A program made the translations under genes and the position numbers. The notes below the pieces were generated by a model. It was not told where the DNA came from, made no database searches, and saw only the letters and a program-made list of their open reading frames with translations. A DNA stretch of 53,642 nucleotides, from positions 1 through 53,642 of the forward strand of contig JAICWP010000027.1 of the NCBI GenBank assembly GCA_025934735.1, in the 5' to 3' direction. The stretch is from Terriglobales bacterium. GTDB taxonomy: Bacteria; Acidobacteriota; Terriglobia; Terriglobales; Acidobacteriaceae. Within the stretch, counting starts at the first letter, position 1. Each line of letters opens with the position of its first letter. Shown here one piece after another: positions 9,519 through 18,667 of this stretch.

Positions 9519-11987
9519 TCACTCGTAGTGGAATGCCACGCGCGGGTCCACCCGGGCCGCCCGGTATGCCGGCACGTAGCTGGCTAACAGCCCCACCATA
9601 CCCAGGAGCAGGGCCGTGCCTGCAAATGCGATGGGAGTTGCCGCGCTGACACCATAAAGCAGGTTGGCAATCAGCCGGGCCAGAATGAACCCAGACGCCA
9701 GGCCCAGCCCCAGGCCAATGCCAATGGTTGTGGCGCTTTGCCGCAGAACCATCACCAGCACATCTCTGGGCTGCGCCCCCAGCGCCAGCCGAATGCCGAT
9801 TTCCCGGAAGCGCAGGTTCACGCTATAGCCAACCACTCCATAGATCCCCACCGCGCACAACAGCACTGCGATGAGCGCAAATATGGAGAGCAATCCAGCC
9901 CCGAAGCGCGCCGCCCACAGCGCCTGCATAATAACTTCCCCGATGGGCCACACATTGGTCAGGGGAAGATTGGGATCAAGTGCTTGCACCTGTTTGCGCA
10001 CCGCTCCCAGCAGGTTGCCGGGATCCGAACTGCTGCGGAAGAACAGCGTAATTCCCGGGCTCGGATTCTGAATCAGCGGCAGGTAGATGTAAGGATTCGG
10101 ATCTTCGCCCAAGCTGACGTATTTGGCGTCATGGGCTACACCGATCACCTGCACCCATTCGTTTTCGCCATAGAACTTAAAGCGTTTTCCCACCGCGTCC
10201 TGGTTGGGCCAGAAACGATGGGCCGCAGCCTGGTTGATGATGGCGACCTTGGTGCTGTCCTCGCGAACGCCGCTATCAAAATCGCGCCCCCGCAGCAGCG
10301 GTATCCCCATAGTCTGCAGGTATCCAGGGGCCACTTCGTCAATGGTGACCAGCACTCCATTGCGAGTAGAGCTCGCCTCTTGGCCCTCCGGAAAAACACT
10401 GCGGCCAAAACCTCCGCCGAACAGGGGCACGTTCGCGGCCAGGGTAGCGGATTGCACCCCGGGCATGTTCTGCACTGCTTCCAGCGCGCGGCGTTGGAAC
10501 TCCTTCACCCGGGGCGCGTCGTAGTTGAGCGAACCCAGGTCGAAGGAAAGCATGGCCAGGTTGTGAGTGTTGAAACCAGGGTCGGTTTGCTGCGCGTTGC
10601 GCAGGCTCAGCAGAAACAGGCCGGCGCCGATCAGGGCCACCAGGGAAAGCGCCACCTGGGCAACGATGAAAGCATGGCGCAAGGCAAAGCGGCGTCCGGT
10701 GAAAACCTCGCCTCCGGAACGTTCCTTGAGTTCCAGGACCAGGTTAGGGCGGGTGGCTTGCAGGGCGGGAGCCAAGCCGAAGATCAGTCCTGTGCCCAGC
10801 GCAATGCACCCAGTGAACAGGAGCACCCTGGCATCGAGCGCCAGGTTGAGATAGCTCTGCTGCAGGAACGGAGGGCGGAATTGCCACAGCAGGTTACGCC
10901 CAAACACAGCCAGGCCGATGCCCAGCGAACCGCCTGCCACAGCTAGCACCGTGGCCTCGGTGAGCAATTGCGCGACAATACGGGAACGCGATGCTCCCAC
11001 CGCGAGCCGGATGGAGATTTCCCGCTTGCGCCCAGCCGCCCGCGCCAACAGCAGGTTGGCAATGTTGGCGCACGCGATCAGCAGCACCAGTCCAACCACC
11101 GTCATCATCAGTGCGCCGGCGCGGGTAAACAGGCTGCGCAGGTTGGGGTTGATGGTGGATTGCAGCAGAGGCACGGTTGTAAAGCCGCGTTCCTTGTTGG
11201 GGGTTGGGAACTCGCGCTCCAGGTCGGCGGCCAGCGCCTGCAGTTCGGCCCGCGCCTGGGCCTCAGTGACGCCGGGCTTGAGTCGGCCTACGATAAAGCA
11301 TCCCAGAAATCGGCGGTCATTGAACCACTCTTTATTGAAGCCGGAAAGAACCTGGTCGTGCATGGACGTGGGCACCCACATGTCCGGGCCGCCCAGCACG
11401 CCGGTGCCCTGAAACCCTTTAGCAGCCACGCCGATAATGGTGAAACCCTGGCCGTTGAGCAGCACACTTTCGCCGACTACCTTGGGATTGGCGGCGAATT
11501 TCCGTTCCCAAAAGCCATGGCTGAGAACAATGACCGGACCGCCCCCGGCCTCACGGTCTTCGTCGGGGCGGAATGTGCGGCCCAGGGCGGCCTGGACTCC
11601 CAGCACTTCGAAGTAGTTGCCCGAAACCAGGTTGGCGTTAAAACTTTCGGGGTGACCGTCAATAGTCATGCTTACGGTGGAGAACATCTCCAGGGCTACA
11701 CCGGAAAAGGATTGCGTCCGGCGCTGAATGTCCTCTCCGTTGGGATAGGAAACCGGCAGAAAATTGCTCAGCCCGCCCCGGTTACGCTGGTCGGTGGTGT
11801 AGATGGAAAGCACGCGTTCCGGGTCGCGTACCGGAAGGGGATGGAAGAATATGGCATTCACCACCGTGAAGATCGCAGTGTTGGCGCCGATGCCCAGCGC
11901 CAGGGTCAGCACTGCGACCGCTACAAATCCCGGGGACTTGCGCATGGTGCGCAAGGCATAGCGAACGTCCTGGCCAATGTGGATCAT
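9519..11987 (-). CDS. ADOP-family (MacB/FtsX-like) ABC transporter permease, 822 aa
   Basis: Inner-membrane protein with MacB-PCD plus FtsX architecture in tandem: the N-terminal helix (PGFVAVAVLTLALGIGANTA, then IFTVVNAIFF), a periplasmic domain, a three-helix FtsX bundle containing LLIACANIANLLLARAAGRK, then a repeat of the set (second FtsX containing IAVLLCAVGIYGVVGYSV). The conserved REISIRLAVGAS / REIGIRLALGAQ motifs appear once per half. This duplicated layout without an ABC ATPase gene nearby is what defines acidobacterial duplicated orphan permeases. It begins MIHIGQDVRYALRTM and lacks the N-terminal cytoplasmic helix found in the second ADOP at 22087. Substrate unknown. It reads divergently from the LptF-LptG fusion. 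Confidence 0.92.
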   Translation of the reverse strand: MIHIGQDVRYALRTMRKSPGFVAVAVLTLALGIGANTAIFTVVNAIFFHPLPVRDPERVLSIYTTDQRNRGGLSNFLPVSYPNGEDIQRRTQSFSGVALEMFSTVSMTIDGHPESFNANLVSGNYFEVLGVQAALGRTFRPDEDREAGGGPVIVLSHGFWERKFAANPKVVGESVLLNGQGFTIIGVAAKGFQGTGVLGGPDMWVPTSMHDQVLSGFNKEWFNDRRFLGCFIVGRLKPGVTEAQARAELQALAADLEREFPTPNKERGFTTVPLLQSTINPNLRSLFTRAGALMMTVVGLVLLIACANIANLLLARAAGRKREISIRLAVGASRSRIVAQLLTEATVLAVAGGSLGIGLAVFGRNLLWQFRPPFLQQSYLNLALDARVLLFTGCIALGTGLIFGLAPALQATRPNLVLELKERSGGEVFTGRRFALRHAFIVAQVALSLVALIGAGLFLLSLRNAQQTDPGFNTHNLAMLSFDLGSLNYDAPRVKEFQRRALEAVQNMPGVQSATLAANVPLFGGGFGRSVFPEGQEASSTRNGVLVTIDEVAPGYLQTMGIPLLRGRDFDSGVREDSTKVAIINQAAAHRFWPNQDAVGKRFKFYGENEWVQVIGVAHDAKYVSLGEDPNPYIYLPLIQNPSPGITLFFRSSSDPGNLLGAVRKQVQALDPNLPLTNVWPIGEVIMQALWAARFGAGLLSIFALIAVLLCAVGIYGVVGYSVNLRFREIGIRLALGAQPRDVLVMVLRQSATTIGIGLGLGLASGFILARLIANLLYGVSAATPIAFAGTALLLGMVGLLASYVPAYRAARVDPRVAFHYE

Positions 11988-12190
11988 GGCGACTCCTTGC
12001 TAAGACAGCGACGGCTGGGCCCTCCATCGGTTAGCAGAAGCGCGCAAGTTTACAACGGTTCAATCCCCGGGTGCGCGCTAAATCAAGCTCCTCCGTATGG
12101 GTTGCCAATCGGGTACCCCGAAACGCGAAGCGCCTCTGACCCCGTGCTAGACTTCCCTTACAGACTCTTGCACGCTCTCCTCAGCGCCGA

Positions 12191-14506
12191 ATGAGAATTT
12201 TCACGCGCTATATTCTGCGGGAAGTACTCTCCCACGCTTTGATTGGCGCGGCGGTCTTTACCTTTGTCATCTTCCTGCGCGACCTGGAGAGAATTCTGGA
12301 GTTGGTGGTGCGCGCCAGCGCCCCCTTGCCCAGCGTGGCCGAGCTGTTCTTTTTCACCATCCCCACCGCCCTCACCATCACCATTCCCATGGGCGTGCTG
12401 GTGGGTATCCTCATCGGGCTCAGCCGCCTGGCCGCGGACAGCGAAGTCACCGCCATGCGCGCCAGCGGCATCGGTGTGGCCACCTTCGTCCGCATCATCT
12501 CCATCTTCGTATTGGCTGCTTGGGGCTTGGCTCTGGTCAACAACGTTTATTGGGCGCCGCGTTCCGCCGCTGCCCTCGATCGCCTCCAGGACAAACTCAA
12601 AGCCTCCCAGGTTTCCTTTGAAGTGCAGCCGCGCGTCTTCTACGAGGGCTTCCGCAACATTGTGCTTTATGTGCAGGACGCCACCACTACCGCAGGCTCT
12701 GCCATCTGGCGCAACGTCTTTCTGGCCGACATCACCGACCCGGCCAATCCCAGGATTATCGTGGCTCGCCAGGGAATGGCGGTCAGCGAAGGCCCGCAGA
12801 ACGTCCACCTGCACCTTGTGTATGGGCAGCAGCACGAGACTGACCCCAAGAATCCCCAGCAGTACTCCATCACCACCTTCAACGCCACCGACATCCCCAT
12901 CCAGATGCCGCCCGAAAATCAGGGGCAGCCGACGCCCACCACCGAACTCAGCAGCCACGATCTGTTGCTGCGAGCGGCCAAAACTAAAGATCCCGGCCAG
13001 TCCCGATCCTACATGATTGAGTTCCATCGCCGCCTTGCTTTGCCCACCGCGTGCCTGGTGCTCGCGCTGGTTGGCATTCCCCTGGGGCTCTCTTCCAAAA
13101 AGGGCGGCAAGTCCACCGGCGTCGTCCTTACCATTGGATTGGTGTTCGCTTATTACTTCATTTCCCTTTTTGGCGTTTCCCTGGCTCGCCAGGGAAGGCT
13201 CTCTCCCGCTATTGGCGTATGGCTCGCCAACATCCTGTTTTTCGTTGGCGGCCTGGCCCTGCTGTGGCGCGTGGACAAGATGCCCATCGAAATCGGCTCA
13301 GCGCGCGCTTGGTGGCAGCGCCTCCGCCAGGGTGCTCTCGCCCGCAAGCAAGCCCTGCTAGGCAGCCGCGCCGCGGAGCGCCCCTATTCCCGTAAGCGCA
13401 TGTTCAGTGCGCGCTTTCCCCTCCTGCTCGACGACTACATTCTTAAGGAATTCGCCACCTACCTGGTGATGATCCTCGCCACCTTCCTGATCCTGGTGCT
13501 GGTATTCACCTTTTTCGAGCTGCTGGGCGATATCTTGCGCAACAAGGTTCCCCTTTCGATAGTCGGCGAATACCTGTTCAACGTGGCGCCCTATTTGATC
13601 TACAAGACCATGCCCATGAGCATGCTGCTGGCCGTGCTGGTCACCCTGGGGCTGATGCAGAAAGCCAACGAGCTCACCGCAATGAAGGCCAGCGGCATCA
13701 GCATCTACCGCATCGTGGTGCCCATCCTGCTCACTGGCGTGCTGCTGGCCAGCGGCTTGTTCTTCTTCGACCAGTTCTACCTGCCCGCCGCCAACCGCCG
13801 CCAGGATGCGTTGCGCAACATCATCAAGGGCAAGCCCGCACAAACTTACCTGCGCCCTGACCGCCGCTGGATTGTCGGCCAGCACGACACCATCTACTAT
13901 TACCAGTTTTTCGATTCGGACCGCGACCAGTTCGCCCGCATCACCGCCTACGAGTTCGAGCCCCACAGTTTCCAGATCACACGCCGCATTTACGCCGCCC
14001 GTGCCCACTGGGAAGACAGCCTGAATAAATGGATCTACGAAACCGGCTGGCAGCGTTCCTTCCACGGGCCGGCCATTGAGTCCTACCGGCCATTCGATGT
14101 GGCTACCTTCGCTGAACTGAGCGAGCCGCCCAGCTACTTCAAAAAAGAAGTGAAGCAGTCTTCGGAGATGAGTTATGAGGAGCTGACCCGCTACATTCGC
14201 GACCTGGAGCAGTCCGGCTTTGACGTGGTGCGCCTTAAAGTACAACTGCAGGAGAAGTTCGCTTTCCCGCTCATCACCTTCGTGATGGCCATCCTCGCAA
14301 TTCCTTTTGCCCTCACCACCGCCCGCCGTGGCGCCCTCACCGGCGTGGCCGTGGCCGTCGGCATCGCGGTGGCATACACCATCGTCGCAAGCTTGTTCGA
14401 GGCCATGGGCAATCTCAGCCAATTGCCTCCCATGCTCGCCGCCTGGTCGCCGGACCTGATCTTCGCCCTTGTCGGCGGCTACCTGGTCCTCAAAGTTCCC
14501 ACATAA
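12191..14506 (+). CDS. Fused LptF-LptG lipopolysaccharide export permease, 771 aa
   Basis: Two complete YjgP/YjgQ-family permeases in a single polypeptide. Residues 1 to about 370 are LptF-like (start MRIFTRYILREVLSHALIGA; AMRASGIGVATFVRI coupling region; C-terminal helices GVVLTIGLVFAYYFISLFGV). After a basic linker (KQALLGSRAAERPYSRKR, to about residue 403) a second unit begins at about 415 (LLDDYILKEFATYLVMILAT; TAMKASGISIYRIVVPILL; terminal helices GALTGVAVAVGIAVAYTIVA). In most bacteria LptF and LptG are separate genes that pair with LptB2 to lift LPS from the inner membrane to the LptC/A/D bridge. Here the heterodimer would be pre-joined. No lptB, lptA or lptC lies in the window. No frameshift is apparent, and the second half has no independent ribosome-binding site that I can see. 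Confidence 0.92.
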   Translation: MRIFTRYILREVLSHALIGAAVFTFVIFLRDLERILELVVRASAPLPSVAELFFFTIPTALTITIPMGVLVGILIGLSRLAADSEVTAMRASGIGVATFVRIISIFVLAAWGLALVNNVYWAPRSAAALDRLQDKLKASQVSFEVQPRVFYEGFRNIVLYVQDATTTAGSAIWRNVFLADITDPANPRIIVARQGMAVSEGPQNVHLHLVYGQQHETDPKNPQQYSITTFNATDIPIQMPPENQGQPTPTTELSSHDLLLRAAKTKDPGQSRSYMIEFHRRLALPTACLVLALVGIPLGLSSKKGGKSTGVVLTIGLVFAYYFISLFGVSLARQGRLSPAIGVWLANILFFVGGLALLWRVDKMPIEIGSARAWWQRLRQGALARKQALLGSRAAERPYSRKRMFSARFPLLLDDYILKEFATYLVMILATFLILVLVFTFFELLGDILRNKVPLSIVGEYLFNVAPYLIYKTMPMSMLLAVLVTLGLMQKANELTAMKASGISIYRIVVPILLTGVLLASGLFFFDQFYLPAANRRQDALRNIIKGKPAQTYLRPDRRWIVGQHDTIYYYQFFDSDRDQFARITAYEFEPHSFQITRRIYAARAHWEDSLNKWIYETGWQRSFHGPAIESYRPFDVATFAELSEPPSYFKKEVKQSSEMSYEELTRYIRDLEQSGFDVVRLKVQLQEKFAFPLITFVMAILAIPFALTTARRGALTGVAVAVGIAVAYTIVASLFEAMGNLSQLPPMLAAWSPDLIFALVGGYLVLKVPT

Positions 14507-14525
14507 GGATCACACCTGCAGCTAA

Positions 14526-14580
14526 TGTCATCCTGAGCGAGGACGCGGCACACCAATCCGCGTCCGAGTCGAAGGACCCC
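14526..14580. repeat. Dispersed palindromic repeat (TGTCAT...GAGCGAGG family)
   Basis: TGTCATCCTGAGCGAGG followed by a GC-rich centre and CCGAGTCGAAGGACCCCC. The same skeleton recurs at 21588, 31130, 31390, 31653, 32049 (inverted), 34649 (inverted) and 50286 (inverted), always intergenic. It is a REP-like element of the host genome. Confidence 0.75.
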
Positions 14581-14651
14581 CTGCGCCAAGAAGGGCGCGA
14601 TCTAATACATTTCCTGGACCCGCGCCTGCTAAAATCTCATCTATATCCGCG

Positions 14652-16394
14652 ATGTTTAAGCGACTGCAGCCGCTCTTCCCTTACCTCAACAAACACCGGC
14701 AGGGTTACGCTCTGGGCGCGGTTTGTGTGCTGCTGCAGAATGGCGTTGCAGTCCTGATTCCCCTGCTGATCGGCCGCGCCTTCGACCACCTGAAAAACGG
14801 GGTCAGCCGCCAGCAGCTATTCGTTGACGCCGCCCTCGTCCTCGGCGTCTGGTGCGTCAAAGGCATCTTTCTCTTCCTCAACCGCAAAATCGTCATCAGC
14901 ATCTCCCGCGAAATTGAATTCGAGATGCGCAACGACATTTTCCGCCACCTGGAGAACCTCTCCTACTCCTTCTACCAGCGCACCCGCACCGGCGACATCA
15001 TGGCCCGCGCCACCAACGATCTCAATGCGGTGCGCAACCTGCTGGGCCCCGCCATCATGTACTCCGCCAATACCTTCGTCTTTACCGTGGCGGCGCTCTA
15101 CTTCATGGTGCGCATCAGCCCCATGCTGACTCTTTACGCTTTTGCCCCTTTGCCCATTGTCAGCATTGTGGTGCAGTACTTCGGACGGCAGATTCACGAA
15201 CGCTTTGAGCGCATTCAGGCCATGTTTTCCGATATTTCCGCCCGCGCTCAGGAGAACTTCTCTGCCGCCCGCGTCATTCGCGCCTACGTCCAGGAAGACG
15301 CTGAAGTTGCCAGTTTTGAAACTGCTAACAAGGAATACATCAACCGCAGCCTGAAACTGGTGCGCCTGATGGGCATGTTGTGGCCCACCCTGACCACCCT
15401 GCTCGGCTTTGCCATTGTGCTGGTGTTATGGCTGGGCGGCCGCCAAACCATCCAGGGTCACATGAGCCTGGGCAACTTCGTCGCGTTTCTCACCTACATG
15501 GTGCAGCTCACCTGGCCGGTGATCGCCTTGGGCTGGGTGATCAACATCTTTCAGCGAGGCACCGCTTCCCTGGCGCGTATTGACGAGATCATGCAGGAGA
15601 AGCCCGAGGTTATAGATGTGGCCGCGGATGGCGCTGCTGCCGCCACAGTGCGCGGTGAAATCGAATTCCGCAATCTGAATTTCGCCTATAACGGCACTCC
15701 TGTTCTGCGCGACGTGAACTTGCAGATTCCCGCCGGTAGCAGCCTCGCCATTGTCGGCCCTACCGGCTCCGGCAAGTCCACCCTGGTCAGCTTAATTCCG
15801 CGCATCTACGACGCGCCTGCCGGCAGCGTCCTGCTCGATGGCCGGCCCATTACCGATTTCCACCTCGATACTTTGCGCCGCAGCATCGGCTTCGTGCCCC
15901 AGGAAACCTTCCTCTTCAGCGACACGGTGCAGGAGAACATCGCCTTCGGCACCGAGCAGAGCGATTTGGAACAAGTCCGGCAGGCTGCCCAGGGCGCCAG
16001 CATCGCCGCCGAGATTGAAGATTTTCCCGAGCAGTACGCCACCATGGTGGGTGAGCGCGGCATTACCCTTTCCGGCGGGCAGAAGCAGCGCGCCGCCATC
16101 GCCCGCGCCATCATCCGCAATCCTCGCATCCTGGTCCTCGACGATGCCCTCTCCAGCGTGGACACCAACACCGAGGACAAGATTCTCAATCACCTGCGCG
16201 AAATCATGCAGGGGCGCACCACTATCTTCATCTCCCATCGCGTTTCCACGGTGCGCAATGCCGACCGCATCGCCGTCCTTCACGGCGGCCAGATCGTGGA
16301 GCTGGGCACCCACGAGGAACTTATTGCCCGCAACGGCTACTACACCGACCTTTACAATAAGCAGTTGCTGGAAGAAGAACTGGCGGAAGTGTAG
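14652..16394 (+). CDS. ABC exporter, fused permease and ATPase (MsbA/BmrC-like half-transporter), 580 aa
   Basis: Type IV ABC exporter: six-helix membrane domain in residues 1 to about 310, then a nucleotide-binding domain with Walker A GPTGSGKST (369-377), Q-loop FVPQETF, signature LSGGQ (473-477), Walker B ILVLDD (493-498), D-loop SSVD and H-loop ISHRVS. The residue after the Walker B Asp is Asp in LVLDDALSS, where a catalytic Glu is expected; this is the mark of the degenerate half of heterodimeric exporters such as BmrC/TM287. A partner subunit would be expected next door, but the flanking genes are LptFG and a methyltransferase. It lies 145 bp after lptFG on the same strand, so an envelope-lipid role is plausible. 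A -10-like TAAAAT sits at 14630-14635. Substrate unknown. Confidence 0.93.
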   Translation: MFKRLQPLFPYLNKHRQGYALGAVCVLLQNGVAVLIPLLIGRAFDHLKNGVSRQQLFVDAALVLGVWCVKGIFLFLNRKIVISISREIEFEMRNDIFRHLENLSYSFYQRTRTGDIMARATNDLNAVRNLLGPAIMYSANTFVFTVAALYFMVRISPMLTLYAFAPLPIVSIVVQYFGRQIHERFERIQAMFSDISARAQENFSAARVIRAYVQEDAEVASFETANKEYINRSLKLVRLMGMLWPTLTTLLGFAIVLVLWLGGRQTIQGHMSLGNFVAFLTYMVQLTWPVIALGWVINIFQRGTASLARIDEIMQEKPEVIDVAADGAAAATVRGEIEFRNLNFAYNGTPVLRDVNLQIPAGSSLAIVGPTGSGKSTLVSLIPRIYDAPAGSVLLDGRPITDFHLDTLRRSIGFVPQETFLFSDTVQENIAFGTEQSDLEQVRQAAQGASIAAEIEDFPEQYATMVGERGITLSGGQKQRAAIARAIIRNPRILVLDDALSSVDTNTEDKILNHLREIMQGRTTIFISHRVSTVRNADRIAVLHGGQIVELGTHEELIARNGYYTDLYNKQLLEEELAEV

Positions 16395-16591
16395 GAATTT
16401 ACGATTGCAGATTGAAGATTGGCGATTCCTTAAGAGCGTGGCCGGATTGCGGCCTTGCGCTCATGCGATCAATCGCTCTGGTGGTAAATCTTCACTCACC
16501 AATGTAACCTCACTTGATCCTCAATCATCAATCGGGCTGTGCTCACGCAGAATTAATTAATCGTCAATCGTAAATCTACAATCGTCAATTA
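16395..16591. repeat. Long imperfect inverted repeat filling an intergenic gap
   Basis: Left arm 16395-16428 (GAATTTACGATTGCAGATTG, continuing AAGATTGGCGATT) and right arm 16559-16591 (AATCGTCAATCGTAAATCTA, continuing CAATCGTCAATTA) are roughly 80 percent complementary. Each arm is also internally repetitive (GATTG/GACGATT words). The arms begin right after the stop of the ABC gene and end 13 bases before the next ATG. Confidence 0.6.
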
Positions 16592-16603
16592 CGCGATTAC
16601 CCC

Positions 16604-17284
16604 ATGCACCGCGTGGTCATCCCCGAACTGCTGGATACGGACGCGGGCACGCCTGCCGAAATCCGCGGCAGCCTGCGCGACCTGCGCTTCATCAACAGCT
16701 GGTTTGGCGGCGTGCGCACTACCACTAGGCTGGTCGAAGAGGTAGCACGTCAGACGAGCAAACCTTCACTGTCGTTGCTCGAAGTCGCTGCCGGGTCCGG
16801 GTATGTTCCGGAGCGCACTAGTGCTGTTTTGCGGCGCCGCGGCATTCAGCTTAGCCCCACCCTGCTCGACCGCTCCCCTGCGCATCTGAACAGCTCCCGG
16901 CCCGCTGTCGCCGCTGATGCCGTGGCTCTTCCCTTTCGCGACGGCAGCTTCGACGTGGTGAGCTGCAGCCTGTTTGCGCATCACCTTGAACCTGAAGAAT
17001 TGCTGCGCTTTGTGCGCGAAGGCCTGCGTGTCTGCCGCTTGGCGGTGCTCATCAATGACCTCATCCGCCATCCCCTGCATCTCTGGCTGGTGTATGCCGG
17101 CTTCCCTCTGTATCGCAGCCGTCTCACCCGCCACGACGCGGTGGCCTCCGTCCGCCGTGCCTACACGATGGACGAAATGCACGCCCTGCTGAGCCGCTGC
17201 GGCGCCTCCCGCCTCAATTTCAGCCGCCATTACCTGTTCCGCATGGGCGTGATCGCATGGAAAGGACAAGGGGCAGAGATGTAA
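16604..17284 (+). CDS. Class I SAM-dependent methyltransferase, 226 aa
   Basis: Rossmann-fold methyltransferase: motif I SLLEVAAGSGYVPE (about residues 58-71), an acidic residue ending strand 2 (LLDRSP), motif around AADAVALPFRDGSFDVVSCS (about 101-120), then the post-motif helix LFAHHLEPEELLRFVREGL and strand LAVLINDLIRHPLH. The HLW/LVYAGFPLYRSRLTRHD stretch resembles methyltransferases that sit beside type III polyketide synthases and FAD reductases. Here the next gene, 152 bp on, is such a reductase, which suggests a small lipid or quinone-like biosynthetic pair (inference; no synthase gene is present). No obvious Shine-Dalgarno sequence precedes ATG 16604. Substrate unknown. Confidence 0.85.
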   Translation: MHRVVIPELLDTDAGTPAEIRGSLRDLRFINSWFGGVRTTTRLVEEVARQTSKPSLSLLEVAAGSGYVPERTSAVLRRRGIQLSPTLLDRSPAHLNSSRPAVAADAVALPFRDGSFDVVSCSLFAHHLEPEELLRFVREGLRVCRLAVLINDLIRHPLHLWLVYAGFPLYRSRLTRHDAVASVRRAYTMDEMHALLSRCGASRLNFSRHYLFRMGVIAWKGQGAEM

Positions 17285-17325
17285 GCTTTCCGCGTTGGGG
17301 CCGAGTTGAGATTGTCCTGGGCACC

Positions 17326-17421
17326 GGGTCAGCCCCGAAGGGGCGTCACACTAAAGCCCAGGACGGAAGTCCTGGGTACGGCGTGCAATAGACCCTCTGA
17401 GTCCCGGAGGGACGGCACCAC
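17326..17421. repeat. Cluster of three short palindromic repeats
   Basis: Three different intergenic palindromes follow each other: CAGCCCCGAAGGGGCGTCAC (17330-17349), CCCAGGAC-GGAA-GTCCTGGG (about 17357-17376) and GTCCCGGAGGGACGGCACC (17401-17419). The last word recurs at 3970, 27953 and 28086. They are likely REP-type elements; the pair of genes around them may still be co-transcribed. Confidence 0.7.
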
Positions 17422-17436
17422 CGCAATCGCACGAGC

Positions 17437-18510
17437 ATGTATGACCTCATCATTGTCGGCGGAGGACCTGCAGGCGCGGCGGCCGCTATCACCGCGGCCC
17501 GTACCGGCGCTTCTGTCCTTGTACTGGAACAGGGACGATTTCCTCGCCACAAGGTTTGTGGCGAATTCGTTTCCGCGGAATCTCTCGCCTTGCTTGCATC
17601 CCTGCTGATGGACTTCCCTCTCCTCGACCACGCCCCTCGTATCGCCGCAGCCCGCCTTTTTCTCGACGGCCGTGAATTGCGTGCCCCCATTGCTCCTCCC
17701 GCTGCCAGCATCTCCCGCTTCGATCTCGACCTGGCGCTCTGGCGCGCCGCGGAACAAGCCGGCGCTGAGGCACGCCTGCAAACGCCGGTGCGGCGAATCT
17801 CCGGCCAGGGGCCCTTCCTGGTCGAAACCGCGAACGGTACTTGGGAAGCGCTCAGCATAATCAATGCCTCCGGACGCTGGTCCAGCCTCAGTCTGCCTCC
17901 GCCCTCCGCTTTGGCCCACAAGTGGGTGGGCATCAAAGCGCATTTTCGGGAACCCAGCCCGCCCCCGTTCGTGGATCTATATTTTTTTCAGGGTGGCTAC
18001 TGCGGCGTGCAGCCGCTTAGCTCCGGCCTGATCAACGTTTCCGCCATGGTGCGCGCCGATGCCGCCACCACCCTACCTGCACTGTTCGCACTTCATGCCT
18101 CTCTCGAAACACGCAGCCGGAATTGGCAGCCTGCTACCGAGCCCGTCACTACCTCGCCCCTGCTCTTTGGCCGCCCGGAGCCGCTGCGCGATCGCGCGCT
18201 GCTGGCCGGCGATGCCGCCGGTTTCATTGACCCCTTCGTGGGCGATGGCATCGCCCTGGCCCTGCGCAGCGGCGCCGCCGCCTCCGAATGTCTGCTTCCC
18301 TTCTGGCGTGGCCAAACCTCGCTGGCTGCCGCCGGCCTCGTTTACCAGCAGACCTACACGCAAAGCTTCCTGCCCATTTTTCGCAATGCCGCGCGCTTTC
18401 GCCGCCTGCTGAGCCTGCCTGCCCCGCTGCGTGCCCCTTTCGTCTCTCTCCTCCACCACACCGGCCTGCCTGCTTTCGTGGTGCGCGCCACCCGCGGCGC
18501 GGCTCGCTAG
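17437..18510 (+). CDS. FAD-dependent oxidoreductase, geranylgeranyl-reductase-like, 357 aa
   Basis: The N-terminus carries the FAD dinucleotide-binding motif (YDLIIVGGGPAGAAAAITAA, Glu in VLVLEQGRFPRHKVCGEF), and the middle has the second FAD-contact motif LLAGDAAGFIDPFVGDGIAL (about 258-277). The HKVCGEFVSAESL loop is characteristic of the geranylgeranyl reductase / flavin halogenase-like group (TIGR02032 type), which act on isoprenoid or polyketide substrates. No signal peptide is visible. It is co-oriented with the preceding methyltransferase gene. The exact substrate cannot be read from the sequence. Confidence 0.88.
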   Translation: MYDLIIVGGGPAGAAAAITAARTGASVLVLEQGRFPRHKVCGEFVSAESLALLASLLMDFPLLDHAPRIAAARLFLDGRELRAPIAPPAASISRFDLDLALWRAAEQAGAEARLQTPVRRISGQGPFLVETANGTWEALSIINASGRWSSLSLPPPSALAHKWVGIKAHFREPSPPPFVDLYFFQGGYCGVQPLSSGLINVSAMVRADAATTLPALFALHASLETRSRNWQPATEPVTTSPLLFGRPEPLRDRALLAGDAAGFIDPFVGDGIALALRSGAAASECLLPFWRGQTSLAAAGLVYQQTYTQSFLPIFRNAARFRRLLSLPAPLRAPFVSLLHHTGLPAFVVRATRGAAR

Positions 18511-18536
18511 AATATGCCTGTAGAGTATGTGTGTGG

Positions 18537-18557
18537 GGGCGGGGCTCTGCCCCGCCC
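18537..18557 (+). terminator. Strong GC hairpin after the FAD reductase gene
   Basis: GGGCGGGGC (18537-18545), loop TCT, GCCCCGCCC (18549-18557) form a perfect 9-bp stem 27 bases past the stop codon. Only a weak T-stretch follows (GTTTCT at 18562-18567), so it may be a terminator or simply another genomic palindrome. Confidence 0.4.
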
Positions 18558-18667
18558 TGGCGTTTCTAGGAGCACTGCACACTACGAATAGGAAGCTGCA
18601 TGCGAGATGGTTCTGCCCTGCGACCTCAGCAAAACAGGAATGATGTCGCGCTCTCGAGGGGAGAGGT

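Noticed and set aside
9738-12194. Two long plus-strand frames (about 400 codons each) opposite the first ADOP gene
   Set aside because: Gln/His/Arg-rich translations with no family match, exactly antisense to a clear permease.
13358-14422. Minus-strand frame of 354 codons inside lptFG
   Set aside because: Antisense shadow; composition (Gly/Glu/His/Gln-rich) is that of reversed transmembrane codons.
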